Positions 56,012-63,781 of a stretch of 64,000 nt of DNA are shown here, piece after piece. Location of the stretch: the NCBI RefSeq assembly GCF_014203835.1, contig NZ_JACHJW010000001.1, positions 2,627,176 to 2,691,175 on the forward strand, given 5' to 3'. Position 1 is the stretch's first letter. Each line of letters starts with the position of its first letter. Under the pieces are notes generated by a model. The model did no database searches. It had not been told where the DNA came from and saw nothing but the letters and a program-made list of their open reading frames with translations. Source of the stretch: Micromonospora polyrhachis (GTDB lineage Bacteria > Actinomycetota > Actinomycetes > Mycobacteriales > Micromonosporaceae). The position numbers were made by a program, and so were the translations under genes.

Positions 56012-56746
56012 GGCCCGACGGTACGCGTAGCCGGCGTACACGCCGAACACCACCAGCCAGCCGACCAGGACAAGTACGGTGTCGAGCCCCACGGCGGCAC
56101 CCTGCACGGTGTCCCAGCCCAGTTCCCCGAAGCGGTGCCCCGGAGTCCACCGGGCAACGGCGGCCAGCCAGCCGGGGAACTCCGACACCGGGAACCACAG
56201 ACCACCGAGGAAGGCCAGGAACAGGTTGGTCACGATGTTGGTCACGTTGGTGGTCTGGGCGGAGAGGGCGTACCCGTTGGCCAGGCCGAGCATGGTGAAC
56301 GGCACCGAGCCGATCCACAGCAGCAGTGTCAGCATCACCCACTGACCGAGCCCGAGCCGTACGCCGTTGACGATCGCCCCGGTGAGCAGCACCACCACGA
56401 TCGCCGGCAGCACCATCAGCGAACCGGTCACGGCCCGTCCGACGACCGCCTGGGCCGAGGTCAACGGGGTGATCCGCAGTTGGCGTAGCCAACCGACGGC
56501 CTTGTCCTCGGCCACCGCCGTGCCGGCGGTCAGTCCGGCGCTCAGCGCACCATACGCGGCCAGGCCCACCATCGCGGTGACCGCCCAGCCGGAGGAGCCG
56601 TCGGCCTTGCCGCCGACGTTGGTGAACATCAGGTACATCAGCACGGGGGTGCCGATGCCGAAGATGACGAACCCGGTGTCCCGGAAGGTACGACGGAGTT
56701 CCAGCTTGACGTACTGGTAGACCGGGGCGATCTGGCCGAGCATCAC
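55997..56746 (-). CDS. ABC-2 type transporter permease
   Basis: 249 aa with six membrane segments and the ABC-2 pattern FLAFLGGLWFPVSEFPGWLAAVARWTPGHRFGELGWD. It lies 51 bases downstream of the ATPase gene and 82 bases before the kinase gene on the same strand, so it is part of a four-gene unit. Tail ends in RRAGRRA, where a 17-base unit is repeated. Substrate unknown; such sensor-linked exporters often respond to cell-envelope stress or drugs. Confidence 0.9.
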   Translation of the reverse strand: MMLGQIAPVYQYVKLELRRTFRDTGFVIFGIGTPVLMYLMFTNVGGKADGSSGWAVTAMVGLAAYGALSAGLTAGTAVAEDKAVGWLRQLRITPLTSAQAVVGRAVTGSLMVLPAIVVVLLTGAIVNGVRLGLGQWVMLTLLLWIGSVPFTMLGLANGYALSAQTTNVTNIVTNLFLAFLGGLWFPVSEFPGWLAAVARWTPGHRFGELGWDTVQGAAVGLDTVLVLVGWLVVFGVYAGYAYRRAGRRA

Positions 56747-56797
56747 GAACCTGCCTTTAGCGTTGGTACGAAGGAGAAGTGAGGAAAGAGACGAGCG

Positions 56798-57706
56798 TCA
56801 GGAAGGCGGGGTGGCGGTGAGGGTCAGGAAGGCGTCCTCCAGTCCGGCGGAGGTCACTTCGAGGCCCCGTACCGGTCCGAGCAGGGCGAGTGCGTGCACG
56901 GTCGCGTCGGAGTCGGCGGTCCGCAGGAGCACCCGACCGTCGCGTTGGGCCACCGAGAGCACCCCGGGCAGCGACTCCAGGCCGGCGGGCGCCGGGCGAC
57001 CCTGAAGATCGAAGGAGACGAGACTCGCCCCGACGGCCTGCTTGATCTCGGTGTTGCTGCCGTCGGCGACGACCCGGCCCCGGTCGATGACCACAACCCG
57101 GTCGGCGTTCTGGTCCGCCTCCTCGAGGTAGTGCGTGGAGAAGAGCACCGTCTTGCCCCGCTCGGTAAAGGCGTGCATCGACTCCCAGAACGAGCGCCGG
57201 GCCGCCACGTCCAGTGCGGCGGTCGGCTCGTCGAGGACTAGCAGGTCCGGGTCACCGACGAGGGCGACGGCGAAGTTGACCCGCTGTGCCTGACCGCCGG
57301 AGAGCCGGTCCACCCGCCGGCCGGCGAGGTCGGTGAGCCCGGCCAGGGCCAGGGCCTCGTCGACCGGCATGGGCTTCGGGTAGCTGCTGGCCACGAAGGT
57401 CACCAGCTCGCGCACCGTGACCCGGGGTACGGGCTTGCTGTCCTGGAGCATCGCACCGACCCGCCCGGCGCGTACCGCCCGCTGCGGGGTCTCCCCGAAG
57501 AGGCGTACCTGGCCGGCGGTCGGCTCGTCCAGGCCCAGCAGCAGGCTGATCGAGGTCGACTTGCCCGCGCCGTTGCGGCCGAGCAGGGCGACCCGCTCGC
57601 CCCGCCCGATGGTGAGGTCGAGCCCGGCGACCGCCCGTACGTCGCCGAACGTCCGGACCGCGCCGGCGAAGGCCACCACCGGTGCCGCGTCGTGTGTCTT
57701 CGTCAT
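56798..57706 (-). CDS. ABC transporter ATP-binding protein
   Basis: 302 aa. Walker A is LLGRNGAGKSTSISLLL, the ABC signature LSGGQAQRVNFAVAL, and Walker B LLVLDEPTAALDVAARR, with H-loop His in LFSTHYLEEAD. It powers the ABC-2 permease downstream. It follows the response regulator gene after 99 bases. Confidence 0.93.
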   Translation of the reverse strand: MTKTHDAAPVVAFAGAVRTFGDVRAVAGLDLTIGRGERVALLGRNGAGKSTSISLLLGLDEPTAGQVRLFGETPQRAVRAGRVGAMLQDSKPVPRVTVRELVTFVASSYPKPMPVDEALALAGLTDLAGRRVDRLSGGQAQRVNFAVALVGDPDLLVLDEPTAALDVAARRSFWESMHAFTERGKTVLFSTHYLEEADQNADRVVVIDRGRVVADGSNTEIKQAVGASLVSFDLQGRPAPAGLESLPGVLSVAQRDGRVLLRTADSDATVHALALLGPVRGLEVTSAGLEDAFLTLTATPPS

Positions 57707-57805
57707 GCCAAGAACGATATGAGCGCAGCTCAGGTGCCTTGTAGACGAAAATATCCGGACTCCGGCAGGACAAATGTCATTGCCGCCAGCGCCCGAACAA
57801 AGAAC

Positions 57806-58456
57806 TCAGAGCCAGCCGCGTTCGTCGGCGATCCGGGCGGCCTCCGTACGGTTTCTTGCTCCGGTCTTGCCAATGGCCGACGACAGGTAGTTACGGACGG
57901 TGCTCTCGGACAGCCACAGCTTCGCCGCGATGTCCGCCACCGTCGCGCCGCCCAGCCCGGCCGCCAGTACCTCCCGTTCCCGGACGGTCAGCGGGCTCGG
58001 TCCGGCGCTCAACGCGGCAGCCGCCAGCGTGGGATCGATCACCGACTCGCCGCTGAGTACCCGTCGGATCGACGCGGCCAGCTGATCGACCGGGCCGTCC
58101 TTGGAGAGGAAACCCCTCGCCCCGACTTCCATCGCCCGACGCAGATAGCCGGGACGGCTGAACGTCGTGACGATGAGCACCTTGCAGGCGGGCAGTTGGG
58201 TACGCAGGTCGGCGGCCGCATCCAGGCCGCTGCGGTGGGGCAGCTCGATGTCCAGGACCGCGACGTCGGGGCGGACCTCCAACGCGACCGGCACGATCTG
58301 GTCGCCCTCGGCGACCTGGGCCACGACCGTCATGTCATCTTCGAGGTCGAGCAGCAGGGCGAGCGCGCCCCGCATCATTCCCTGGTCCTCGGTCAGCAAA
58401 ATCTTGACGGGCTCCGCGGCGGCGGCTCCGACCAGGTCGTCTGTCATGGCCACCAC
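57806..58456 (-). CDS. Response regulator, LuxR/NarL type
   Basis: 216 aa. Receiver domain with ILLTEDQGMMRGALALLLDL and phospho-acceptor Asp in VAVLDIELPHRSG, then LSKDGPVDQLAASIRRVLSG and a LuxR helix-turn-helix (LTVREREVLAAGLGGATVADIAAKLWLSESTVRNYLSSAIGKTGARNRTEAARIA). GTG start at 58456; an ATG three codons later (58447) is also possible. First gene of the operon with the ABC exporter and the kinase. Confidence 0.92.
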   Translation of the reverse strand: MVAMTDDLVGAAAAEPVKILLTEDQGMMRGALALLLDLEDDMTVVAQVAEGDQIVPVALEVRPDVAVLDIELPHRSGLDAAADLRTQLPACKVLIVTTFSRPGYLRRAMEVGARGFLSKDGPVDQLAASIRRVLSGESVIDPTLAAAALSAGPSPLTVREREVLAAGLGGATVADIAAKLWLSESTVRNYLSSAIGKTGARNRTEAARIADERGWL

Positions 58457-58472
58457 GATACGGGGATGCTGA

Positions 58473-60566
58473 TCATGAACTGTCGAGCCCGAGCGCGTCC
58501 AGCGCCGCAGCGAGGTCGGCGGCGACGATCACCTGCCCGGTACGGTCCCCATCGGGTACGAACACCCGACACCCTCGGCTGTCGAGCTGCACGGTGACCG
58601 CCTGCCCCGGGTGCTGCTCACCCAGCCACCGGATCGCCGATGCGGGATCGACCGTCGGGTCGGATGCGACCGGGCTGGCGGCGGCTGACTGCGGGACGAC
58701 AAGCGGCTCCCCCGGGTCGGTCGGCACGGCCTCCAGCACCGCGATGTCGAGATATTCGAGGGCGTACGCGATCGCCGCTTCCAGGGTCGGATGCATCGGC
58801 GACTCGGTACGGCCGGGGGTGCCGAGTTCAATGCTCCACCATTCGCCGTGCACCCGAAGCGGGTTGCCCTCGGCGTACCGGTGGTTTTCGACGGTGACAA
58901 TGGCGTTCAGCCCCAGCCCCAGGGCGAGCCGGATCAGGTTGGCCAGCGGCGGTGCGGCCGGTCGGGCGGCGAGCACCAACAGTCGAGCCGACGGCCACCA
59001 GGGCCCGGCCGCCCGAAGGTGCTGGGCGAACACGTCGGCGTCCGGGGCAGGCAGCGTGACGATCCCGTCAAGCAGGTCCTGGTCGATCGGGTGGCCGCCG
59101 TCGAGTTCGGTGAGGTCCTCGGGGCGTACCCGGAAGGTGTCGGCCCAGGTGGCAAGCTGGTGGCGTGCGGGGAGCCGGACCACCGGCCGACCATCGGGGT
59201 GCAGGGTCAACCATTCGACGTCGACGGGATCGCCGGCTCGCCAGTTCAGGTGCACCGCCCGTACGCGCAGGTCGGTGATGGTGACGACGAGTCCGGAGTG
59301 GATTCGGTGGGTGCCCGCGCAGGTCGGGCAGGGCAGCACCGAGCGGTGTTGACCGGTCCCGTCACAGAACGGGCAGCCCGGTTCGGGCCGCTGGCCGGCG
59401 AGGGCACAGTGGCAGACCTGCAACCCACTGGCCGGGTCACAGTCGGGGCAGGGCAGTTCGGTGATCGGCTCCCCCTGCCAGCTCGGGGCGGGCGGTTCCG
59501 GGTCTCGCCGCAGCACCGGGCTGATCCGGCGTACGGTCTGCCCGGTTTCCCGTCGGACCGTGGTCTCGCTGGTCCCGGCCACCCGGAGCACGGTGTGGCA
59601 CCAGCGCCCGTCCCGCCAGATCGCCTGCGCGCCGGCCACGTCGTCGCCGCGTCGGCTCGGTCGGGCACAGTCGGCGACGATCCGACGTTCGAGCTGGTCA
59701 AGCTCGGTTGTCGGCCGCCGGGGAGTCGGCACGGCGGATGGCTGGACCAGGTACGCCGATGCGGGCGCGGGCCGCCGGGAGGTGACCACGCCGTCCAACG
59801 CCCGTCGTACGGTGGTGGCCGCCACCGCCTCGCGCAGGTCGGCCGCTTCACCGCCCGGTTCGGCCGGCACCTCGGCGTCAGCCGCCCGATAGCCGATGCT
59901 CCAGGTCAGTCCGCCGTCTCTGGTCCGACGAGCCTCCACCACCAGGTCGAGGCAGAGCAGCCCGGCGATGGCACACAGCCGGTCGAGCCCACGATCGAGG
60001 TCGGGCGGGACCAGGGCGGCGGCTGCGTCAGCGTCGCTGTGTCCGAGGTAGACCTGCCACGGGCAGCGGCTGTGCCCGGCGAGGGCCTTCGCCTCCAACG
60101 CCAGCCGGCGTCCGGCGGGCAGGTGTGGTCGCCACTGTCTCGGTAACCGGACGACAGGTTCGACCGCCCCGGTCAGCACGCTCCGCCAGGCCGTGACGCC
60201 GACGGTGGCAGCCAGCTCGCTCACCAGCGGAGTCAGCTCGATCCACCAGCCGCCATCCTGGTCCGGCGTCGGCTCGCACCCGCCGGGCACCACGTTGTGG
60301 GAGGCGACCGCGCCGGTGTCGAGGTTGGCCATGGTCAGCACGAGTTGCGCCCGCCGCCGACCGGTCTGCCCGCACCGATTACAGCCGACGGCGACGCCGC
60401 CCACCCCGGCACAGAGCCGGCACTCCGGGTAGGGCTCCCCGCCGGCTGCTGTGTCGTCGGTCGGGCTTTGATCAGCGCGGCAGCGGCAGGGCACCAGCCG
60501 GAACGTCATACCTTCGCAGTCGGGACAGTCGACCACCATCGGGTCGAGCACACGGGGGTTGCTCAC
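58473..60566 (-). CDS. Large double zinc-finger protein of unknown function
   Basis: 697 aa from GTG 60566, chosen because GTGA overlaps the stop of the gene upstream by four bases. Two DnaJ-like Cys clusters are seen: CPDCEG / CRCRAD / CRLCAG / CNRCGQTG near the N-terminus, and CPDCDP / CHCALAG / CPFCDGTG / CPTCAGTH around residues 375-430. Each has four CxxC-type pairs able to bind two zinc ions. The rest has no motif I know; the C-terminal part (about 620-697) includes a duplicated WLGEQHPGQAVTVQL-like patch. No membrane segment. It is the third gene of a coupled module. Confidence 0.7.
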   Translation of the reverse strand: MSNPRVLDPMVVDCPDCEGMTFRLVPCRCRADQSPTDDTAAGGEPYPECRLCAGVGGVAVGCNRCGQTGRRRAQLVLTMANLDTGAVASHNVVPGGCEPTPDQDGGWWIELTPLVSELAATVGVTAWRSVLTGAVEPVVRLPRQWRPHLPAGRRLALEAKALAGHSRCPWQVYLGHSDADAAAALVPPDLDRGLDRLCAIAGLLCLDLVVEARRTRDGGLTWSIGYRAADAEVPAEPGGEAADLREAVAATTVRRALDGVVTSRRPAPASAYLVQPSAVPTPRRPTTELDQLERRIVADCARPSRRGDDVAGAQAIWRDGRWCHTVLRVAGTSETTVRRETGQTVRRISPVLRRDPEPPAPSWQGEPITELPCPDCDPASGLQVCHCALAGQRPEPGCPFCDGTGQHRSVLPCPTCAGTHRIHSGLVVTITDLRVRAVHLNWRAGDPVDVEWLTLHPDGRPVVRLPARHQLATWADTFRVRPEDLTELDGGHPIDQDLLDGIVTLPAPDADVFAQHLRAAGPWWPSARLLVLAARPAAPPLANLIRLALGLGLNAIVTVENHRYAEGNPLRVHGEWWSIELGTPGRTESPMHPTLEAAIAYALEYLDIAVLEAVPTDPGEPLVVPQSAAASPVASDPTVDPASAIRWLGEQHPGQAVTVQLDSRGCRVFVPDGDRTGQVIVAADLAAALDALGLDSS

Positions 60567-60820
60567 CGTCGCCGCCCCGCCGTGCACGGCACGTCGTGGT
60601 CGGCCCGCAACGTGCACCGTCGCCCGTCGTCCAGCTCCCGGTCACAGAAGAGCCGATACTGTACGGCCGAATCGTCTTCCTCGGACAGTGACGCGTTGCC
60701 GGGGTCCACGTCGGGCAGGAACGTCACCGATCGGGTCAGCGCCCGAGCGAAGTGCTTCGCTGCTTCCAGGTCTACCGCCGTGAACGGCACGTGCGCGACA
60801 TACCTGGGCCGCCCGATCAT
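60563..60820 (-). CDS. Small hypothetical protein with paired Cys
   Basis: 85 aa. The C-terminal half reads YRLFCDRELDDGRRCTLRADHDVPCTAGRRR, with three Cys and a His that might bind zinc. The N-terminal part (VPFTAVDLEAAKHFARALTRSV) could be a helix-strand unit. It overlaps the DivIVA-like gene (60817) and the large zinc-finger gene (60566) by four bases each, so all three are co-translated. Confidence 0.7.
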   Translation of the reverse strand: MIGRPRYVAHVPFTAVDLEAAKHFARALTRSVTFLPDVDPGNASLSEEDDSAVQYRLFCDRELDDGRRCTLRADHDVPCTAGRRR

Positions 60821-61209
60821 CGCTCGCCCACCAACTCTCGCCTGCTCCGGGCCTGTCGGGACTGCCAGTCGTGCAGCGCGTCCTTGATCTGGCGGGTCTC
60901 CTCCCAGCTCCGGGCCACCTCGTCGTAGAGCAGGGCCAGATCGTCGGCGACCCGTTCGAGGAAGTCACCGACCTCGGCGGCATCGACGCCGCGCCGGCCG
61001 CGCCGGCTGAACCGGGTCTCCCGTACCTGCCAGGGCGGCATCGGGGTGTGCGCCCCCGACCGGTACGCCGCTCGCACCCCCGGCCCGGTCCCCGCCCGGT
61101 CCGCCTGCGGCCGCCCAGAATACGGTCGCCCAGTTTCCGGCGGCCTGGACCGGTGTCGACCGTTCCCGGCGTCACGTGTCCCCAAAAGACGACGAACGAC
61201 AGCACGCAC
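60817..61209 (-). CDS. DivIVA-domain protein
   Basis: 130 aa. Residues about 65-110 contain RFSRRGRRGVDAAEVGDFLERVADDLALLYDEVARSW followed by a coiled helix (QIKDALHDWQSRQ). That is the DivIVA/GpsB-like N-terminal pattern of actinobacterial cell-pole or division-related proteins. The first 55 residues are a basic Arg-rich region. First gene of the module with the small Cys protein and the double zinc-finger protein. Confidence 0.75.
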   Translation of the reverse strand: MRAVVRRLLGTRDAGNGRHRSRPPETGRPYSGRPQADRAGTGPGVRAAYRSGAHTPMPPWQVRETRFSRRGRRGVDAAEVGDFLERVADDLALLYDEVARSWEETRQIKDALHDWQSRQARSRRELVGER

Positions 61210-61276
61210 GGCACACCACCTTTCTTCTCATGGGGAAGATCAACGTAATTACCGATTCGGCTATTACGGCTTTCAA

Positions 61277-61320
61277 GGCACGGCGGCCAGGACGGGGAGA
61301 GTAGGGATGGCCGCCGTGCC
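61277..61320. terminator. Hairpin upstream of the XRE gene
   Basis: Perfect 12-base arms GGCACGGCGGCC and GGCCGCCGTGCC around 20 bases. It separates the divergent DivIVA-like gene and XRE gene and lies upstream of the XRE promoter, so it may block read-through or be a regulatory structure. Confidence 0.4.
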
Positions 61321-61388
61321 GAAACTCATTCTGTGCCCCGCTGACCAGCACGGCAAAGCCAAAAATGCGCCAGTTTTTGACGCGCCCA

Positions 61389-61418
61389 TTGACATTCTTC
61401 CCCCGTCCCGATACCGAT
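61389..61418 (+). promoter_or_regulatory. Sigma-70-like promoter of the XRE gene
   Basis: TTGACA at 61389-61394 and TACCGAT at 61412-61418 are 17 bases apart, an ideal spacing for the housekeeping sigma. Transcription would start near 61424, which favours translation from ATG 61468 over ATG 61438. Confidence 0.6.
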
Positions 61419-61467
61419 AGGGAGAGAGGCCGGGGAGATGTTAAAAAATTTGACTGGGGGTTGTTTG

Positions 61468-62349
61468 ATGACCGAAGACATTGGCTCGACGGTGCCCCGG
61501 CGGCAGTTGGGCCGAACGCTGCGCCAGCTCCGCGAGGAAGCCTGCATCACCCTCGACGGGGCGGCCAGCACCCTGCGCTGCACCCGGCAGAAGATCTGGC
61601 GGATCGAGAGTGGACTCGGCCCGACCCGGGTGCCGGACGTCAAGGCGTTGTGCGATCTCTATGACGTTGCGCCCGAGCTGGTGGAGGCGCTGTCCGGGCT
61701 GGCGACCCAGACCAAGTCCAGCGGCTGGTGGCACGCCTACGGCAACGCCGTACCCGAGTGGTTCGAGCTGTACGTCGGCCTGGAGTCCGCCGCGTCCCAC
61801 CTACGCGGCTACGACGACGCCCTCATCCCAGGCATCTTCCAAACCAAGGACTACATGCTCGGCGTTCACGGAGACCGTTCTGACCTCACCGACGAGGAGA
61901 TGCATCGCCGGATCGGTGTCCGGCGACAGCGGCAACGCCTCCTGACCCGCCGGATACCCAGACCACCCCGGCTGGAGTCGGTGCTCTCCGAATCGGTCCT
62001 GCTCAAGTGCGTTGGCGGGCCGGCGGTGATGGCTGGTCAACTCCGCCACCTGCTCAAGCTGACCCAGTTGCCCCAGCTCTCCATCCGGGTGCTGCCACTG
62101 GCCGCCGGCGCACACCTTGGCGCTGAAGCCGGCACCTTCATGATGCTCAGCTTTCCACCCGGCAACCGGTCCACCCCCGAGCCGCCCGTGGTCTATTGCG
62201 AGTCATGGACCGGGGCGCTCTATCTCGACCGGCCCAGCGAGCTGGCCGCATACGAAAAGGTGTGGGCGAGCCTGGATGCGCTGACCCTGGATGAGCAACA
62301 ATCGAAGAGCATGATCAGCAAAATCATCGCGGAGGCCCACCATGGCTAA
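61468..62349 (+). CDS. XRE-family regulator with DUF5753
   Basis: 293 aa from ATG 61468 (MTEDIGSTVPRRQLGRTLRQL); ATG 61438 is in frame but probably too near the transcription start. HTH_31/XRE domain at residues 15-70, then the DUF5753 domain (GLESAASHLRGYDDALIPGIFQTKDYML, QLSIRVLPLAAGAHLGAEAGTFMMLSF, VYCESWTGALYLDRP). Such regulators act with small DUF397 partner proteins in Streptomyces-type development and antibiotic control (WhiJ-like systems). The 3' end overlaps a DUF397 gene by eight bases. Confidence 0.9.
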   Translation: MTEDIGSTVPRRQLGRTLRQLREEACITLDGAASTLRCTRQKIWRIESGLGPTRVPDVKALCDLYDVAPELVEALSGLATQTKSSGWWHAYGNAVPEWFELYVGLESAASHLRGYDDALIPGIFQTKDYMLGVHGDRSDLTDEEMHRRIGVRRQRQRLLTRRIPRPPRLESVLSESVLLKCVGGPAVMAGQLRHLLKLTQLPQLSIRVLPLAAGAHLGAEAGTFMMLSFPPGNRSTPEPPVVYCESWTGALYLDRPSELAAYEKVWASLDALTLDEQQSKSMISKIIAEAHHG

Positions 62350-62545
62350 CCTGTCCGACGCACACTGGCGCAAGAGCACCCGCAGTGGAAGTAACGGCGG
62401 CGCGTGCGTCGAGGTCGCCGACAACCTCACCGACATCGTCGCCGTACGCGACAGCAAAGACCAGACCGGCCCGGCCCTCACCTTCACCCCCACCGCCTGG
62501 GCAACCTTCGTCACCGCCACCAAGACCACCTACCGCACCCACTAA
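62342..62545 (+). CDS. DUF397 protein, copy 1
   Basis: 67 aa with the DUF397 core: WRKSTRSGSNGGACVEVADN, VAVRDSKDQTGPALTFTPTAW, and a final FV segment. Its ATG lies inside the end of the XRE gene, so it is co-translated with it. In related systems DUF397 proteins bind and restrain the XRE partner. Confidence 0.92.
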   Translation: MANLSDAHWRKSTRSGSNGGACVEVADNLTDIVAVRDSKDQTGPALTFTPTAWATFVTATKTTYRTH

Positions 62546-62567
62546 CCCCCGCCCTCAACCCCGAGGC

Positions 62568-62613
62568 TTTGTGAACACTTGTTGTAGCCCCGGCAGCAAC
62601 ACTTGTTCACAAA
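62568..62613 (+). terminator. Hairpin after DUF397 copy 1
   Basis: TTTGTGAACA (62568-62577) pairs with TGTTCACAAA (62604-62613) and inner TGTTG/CAACA adds to the stem. It lies 23 bases after the stop codon. Confidence 0.55.
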
Positions 62614-62746
62614 CCGGCGACGCTGACACCCTGCACCCTTCAGGGCCTCAGCAAAGTCGTGACTGTCTCCGAGATGAGGCATTCGCCCGCCGTGCGTCCG
62701 GCGCTGCGGCCCAGCCATCGACGAACTCGCTCCGCCCCGACGAGGC

Positions 62747-62801
62747 GATCATGACGCTATGGACGTTAAAACCGAGCGGTTAGGTCCATAGCGTCATGAT
62801 C
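62747..62801. repeat. Perfect 18-bp inverted repeat between the two DUF397 genes
   Basis: GATCATGACGCTATGGAC (62747-62764) and GTCCATAGCGTCATGATC (62784-62801) are exact reverse complements, 19 bases apart. No coding sense in the loop. The stem sits between the DUF397 copies and is a candidate mobile palindromic repeat or protein-binding site. Confidence 0.9.
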
Positions 62802-62830
62802 ACCAAGGCCAAAGGCAGGGGCGCACTGCG

Positions 62831-62880
62831 CAACAATCGAAGAGCATGATTAGCAAGATCATCGCGGAGGTCCACCATGG
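62831..62880 (+). pseudogene. Duplicated 3' end of the XRE gene ahead of DUF397 copy 2
   Basis: This stretch repeats the end of the XRE gene (62296-62345) nearly base for base: CAACAATCGAAGAGCATG, then ATC(A/G)TCGCGGAGG and CACCATGGCTAACCTG. No other part of the XRE gene is present. It shows that the duplicated unit began in the last 50 bases of the XRE gene and continued through DUF397. Confidence 0.88.
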
Positions 62881-63080
62881 CTAACCTGTCCGGCGCACGC
62901 TGGCGCAAGAGCACCCGCAGCGGCGACAACGGCGGCGCGTGCGTCGAGGTCGCCGACAACCTCACCGGCATCGTCGCCGTACGCGACAGCAAAGACCAAA
63001 CCGGCCCGGCCCTCACCTTCACCCCCACCGCCTGGGCCACCTTCGTCACCGCCACCAAGACCACCAACCGCACCCACTGA
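62877..63080 (+). CDS. DUF397 protein, copy 2
   Basis: 67 aa, different from copy 1 at only about five positions (for example RSGDNGG for RSGSNGG and LTGIVAV for LTDIVAV). It has the same GGCTAACCTG start region and a ribosome site GCGGAGG inherited from the XRE tail. It has no XRE gene of its own, so it may be an extra partner for the same regulator. Confidence 0.9.
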   Translation: MANLSGARWRKSTRSGDNGGACVEVADNLTGIVAVRDSKDQTGPALTFTPTAWATFVTATKTTNRTH

Positions 63081-63263
63081 CCCTCTCTGATGCCGAAGAC
63101 GGTGCCCGAGCATGGGCACCGCCTTCGGTCGTCGCAAGATCATTCGCTGGTGCGGTAACCGGTCAGACGGTCGGTTCACTGGTGGGCGAGCGATGGCCGC
63201 CGTGGCACGCAATCAACGCGTCTACCACGATCTCGGCATCAGCGTCTGCGACATCCGCCGGGC

Positions 63264-63650
63264 GTGACGGCGTTACTGGTGCCGATTTTGTGGATCGCGG
63301 CACGTCGGGCACGCGTCGCCGGATCGCGGTCGCCCGGGATCATCGGGCCGATCTGCGGGTTTCTCACCGCCTGCGGCGGTGGCTGGGTGGTGGCCGCGCC
63401 GAACGACGGCAGCGATCCGAAGCAACTGGGCATTGTGCACGACGCCGGGGTGCCGAGCTGGATCAGCATGGCTGACGCCGGGGTGCCGAGCTGGATCAGC
63501 ATGGCTGACGCTGTGGTGCCGTACGCGGTCCTCATCGGCGCTACGGGCGCGGTACTGCTGGCGTTATCGGCGTTCATCACCTGGGTGAGGAGGCTACCCC
63601 CGACCACCACGAACGGCGGTCAGAACAGCAGCTCATCAAAAATCACCTAG
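63264..63650 (+). CDS. Small membrane protein with internal repeats
   Basis: 128 aa from GTG 63264. Two hydrophobic stretches (MTALLVPILWIAARRA and VPYAVLIGATGAVLLALSAFITWV) flank a loop that contains the sequence DAGVPSWISMA twice in tandem, followed by DAVVPY, a third degenerate start. The tail is polar (TTTNGGQNSSSSKIT). No family recognised. Codon bias suggests a real gene, but the start is uncertain. Confidence 0.5.
   Translation: MTALLVPILWIAARRARVAGSRSPGIIGPICGFLTACGGGWVVAAPNDGSDPKQLGIVHDAGVPSWISMADAGVPSWISMADAVVPYAVLIGATGAVLLALSAFITWVRRLPPTTTNGGQNSSSSKIT
63442..63507. repeat. 33-bp tandem duplication in the small membrane gene
   Basis: Two exact copies (63442-63474 and 63475-63507) of a 33-base unit starting GACGCCGGGGTGCCGAGC. 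The frame is kept, so the duplication adds 11 residues. Confidence 0.95.
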
Positions 63651-63781
63651 GGCCTGTCACCGGCCTACCCTTGGCAGCCCTGCCACGCGGAGAATCAGCT
63701 CCGTTCCCGAATCCAGAGCCGCAGCGGCGTAGCGTCGAAGAAACCGCAAGGTGCGCCGTAAGAACTTCTGCGGGAGAGCCG

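Noticed and set aside
62546-62876. Additional coding sequence between the two DUF397 genes
   Set aside because: Frames are broken by stops, and the region holds hairpins and a copy of the XRE tail only.
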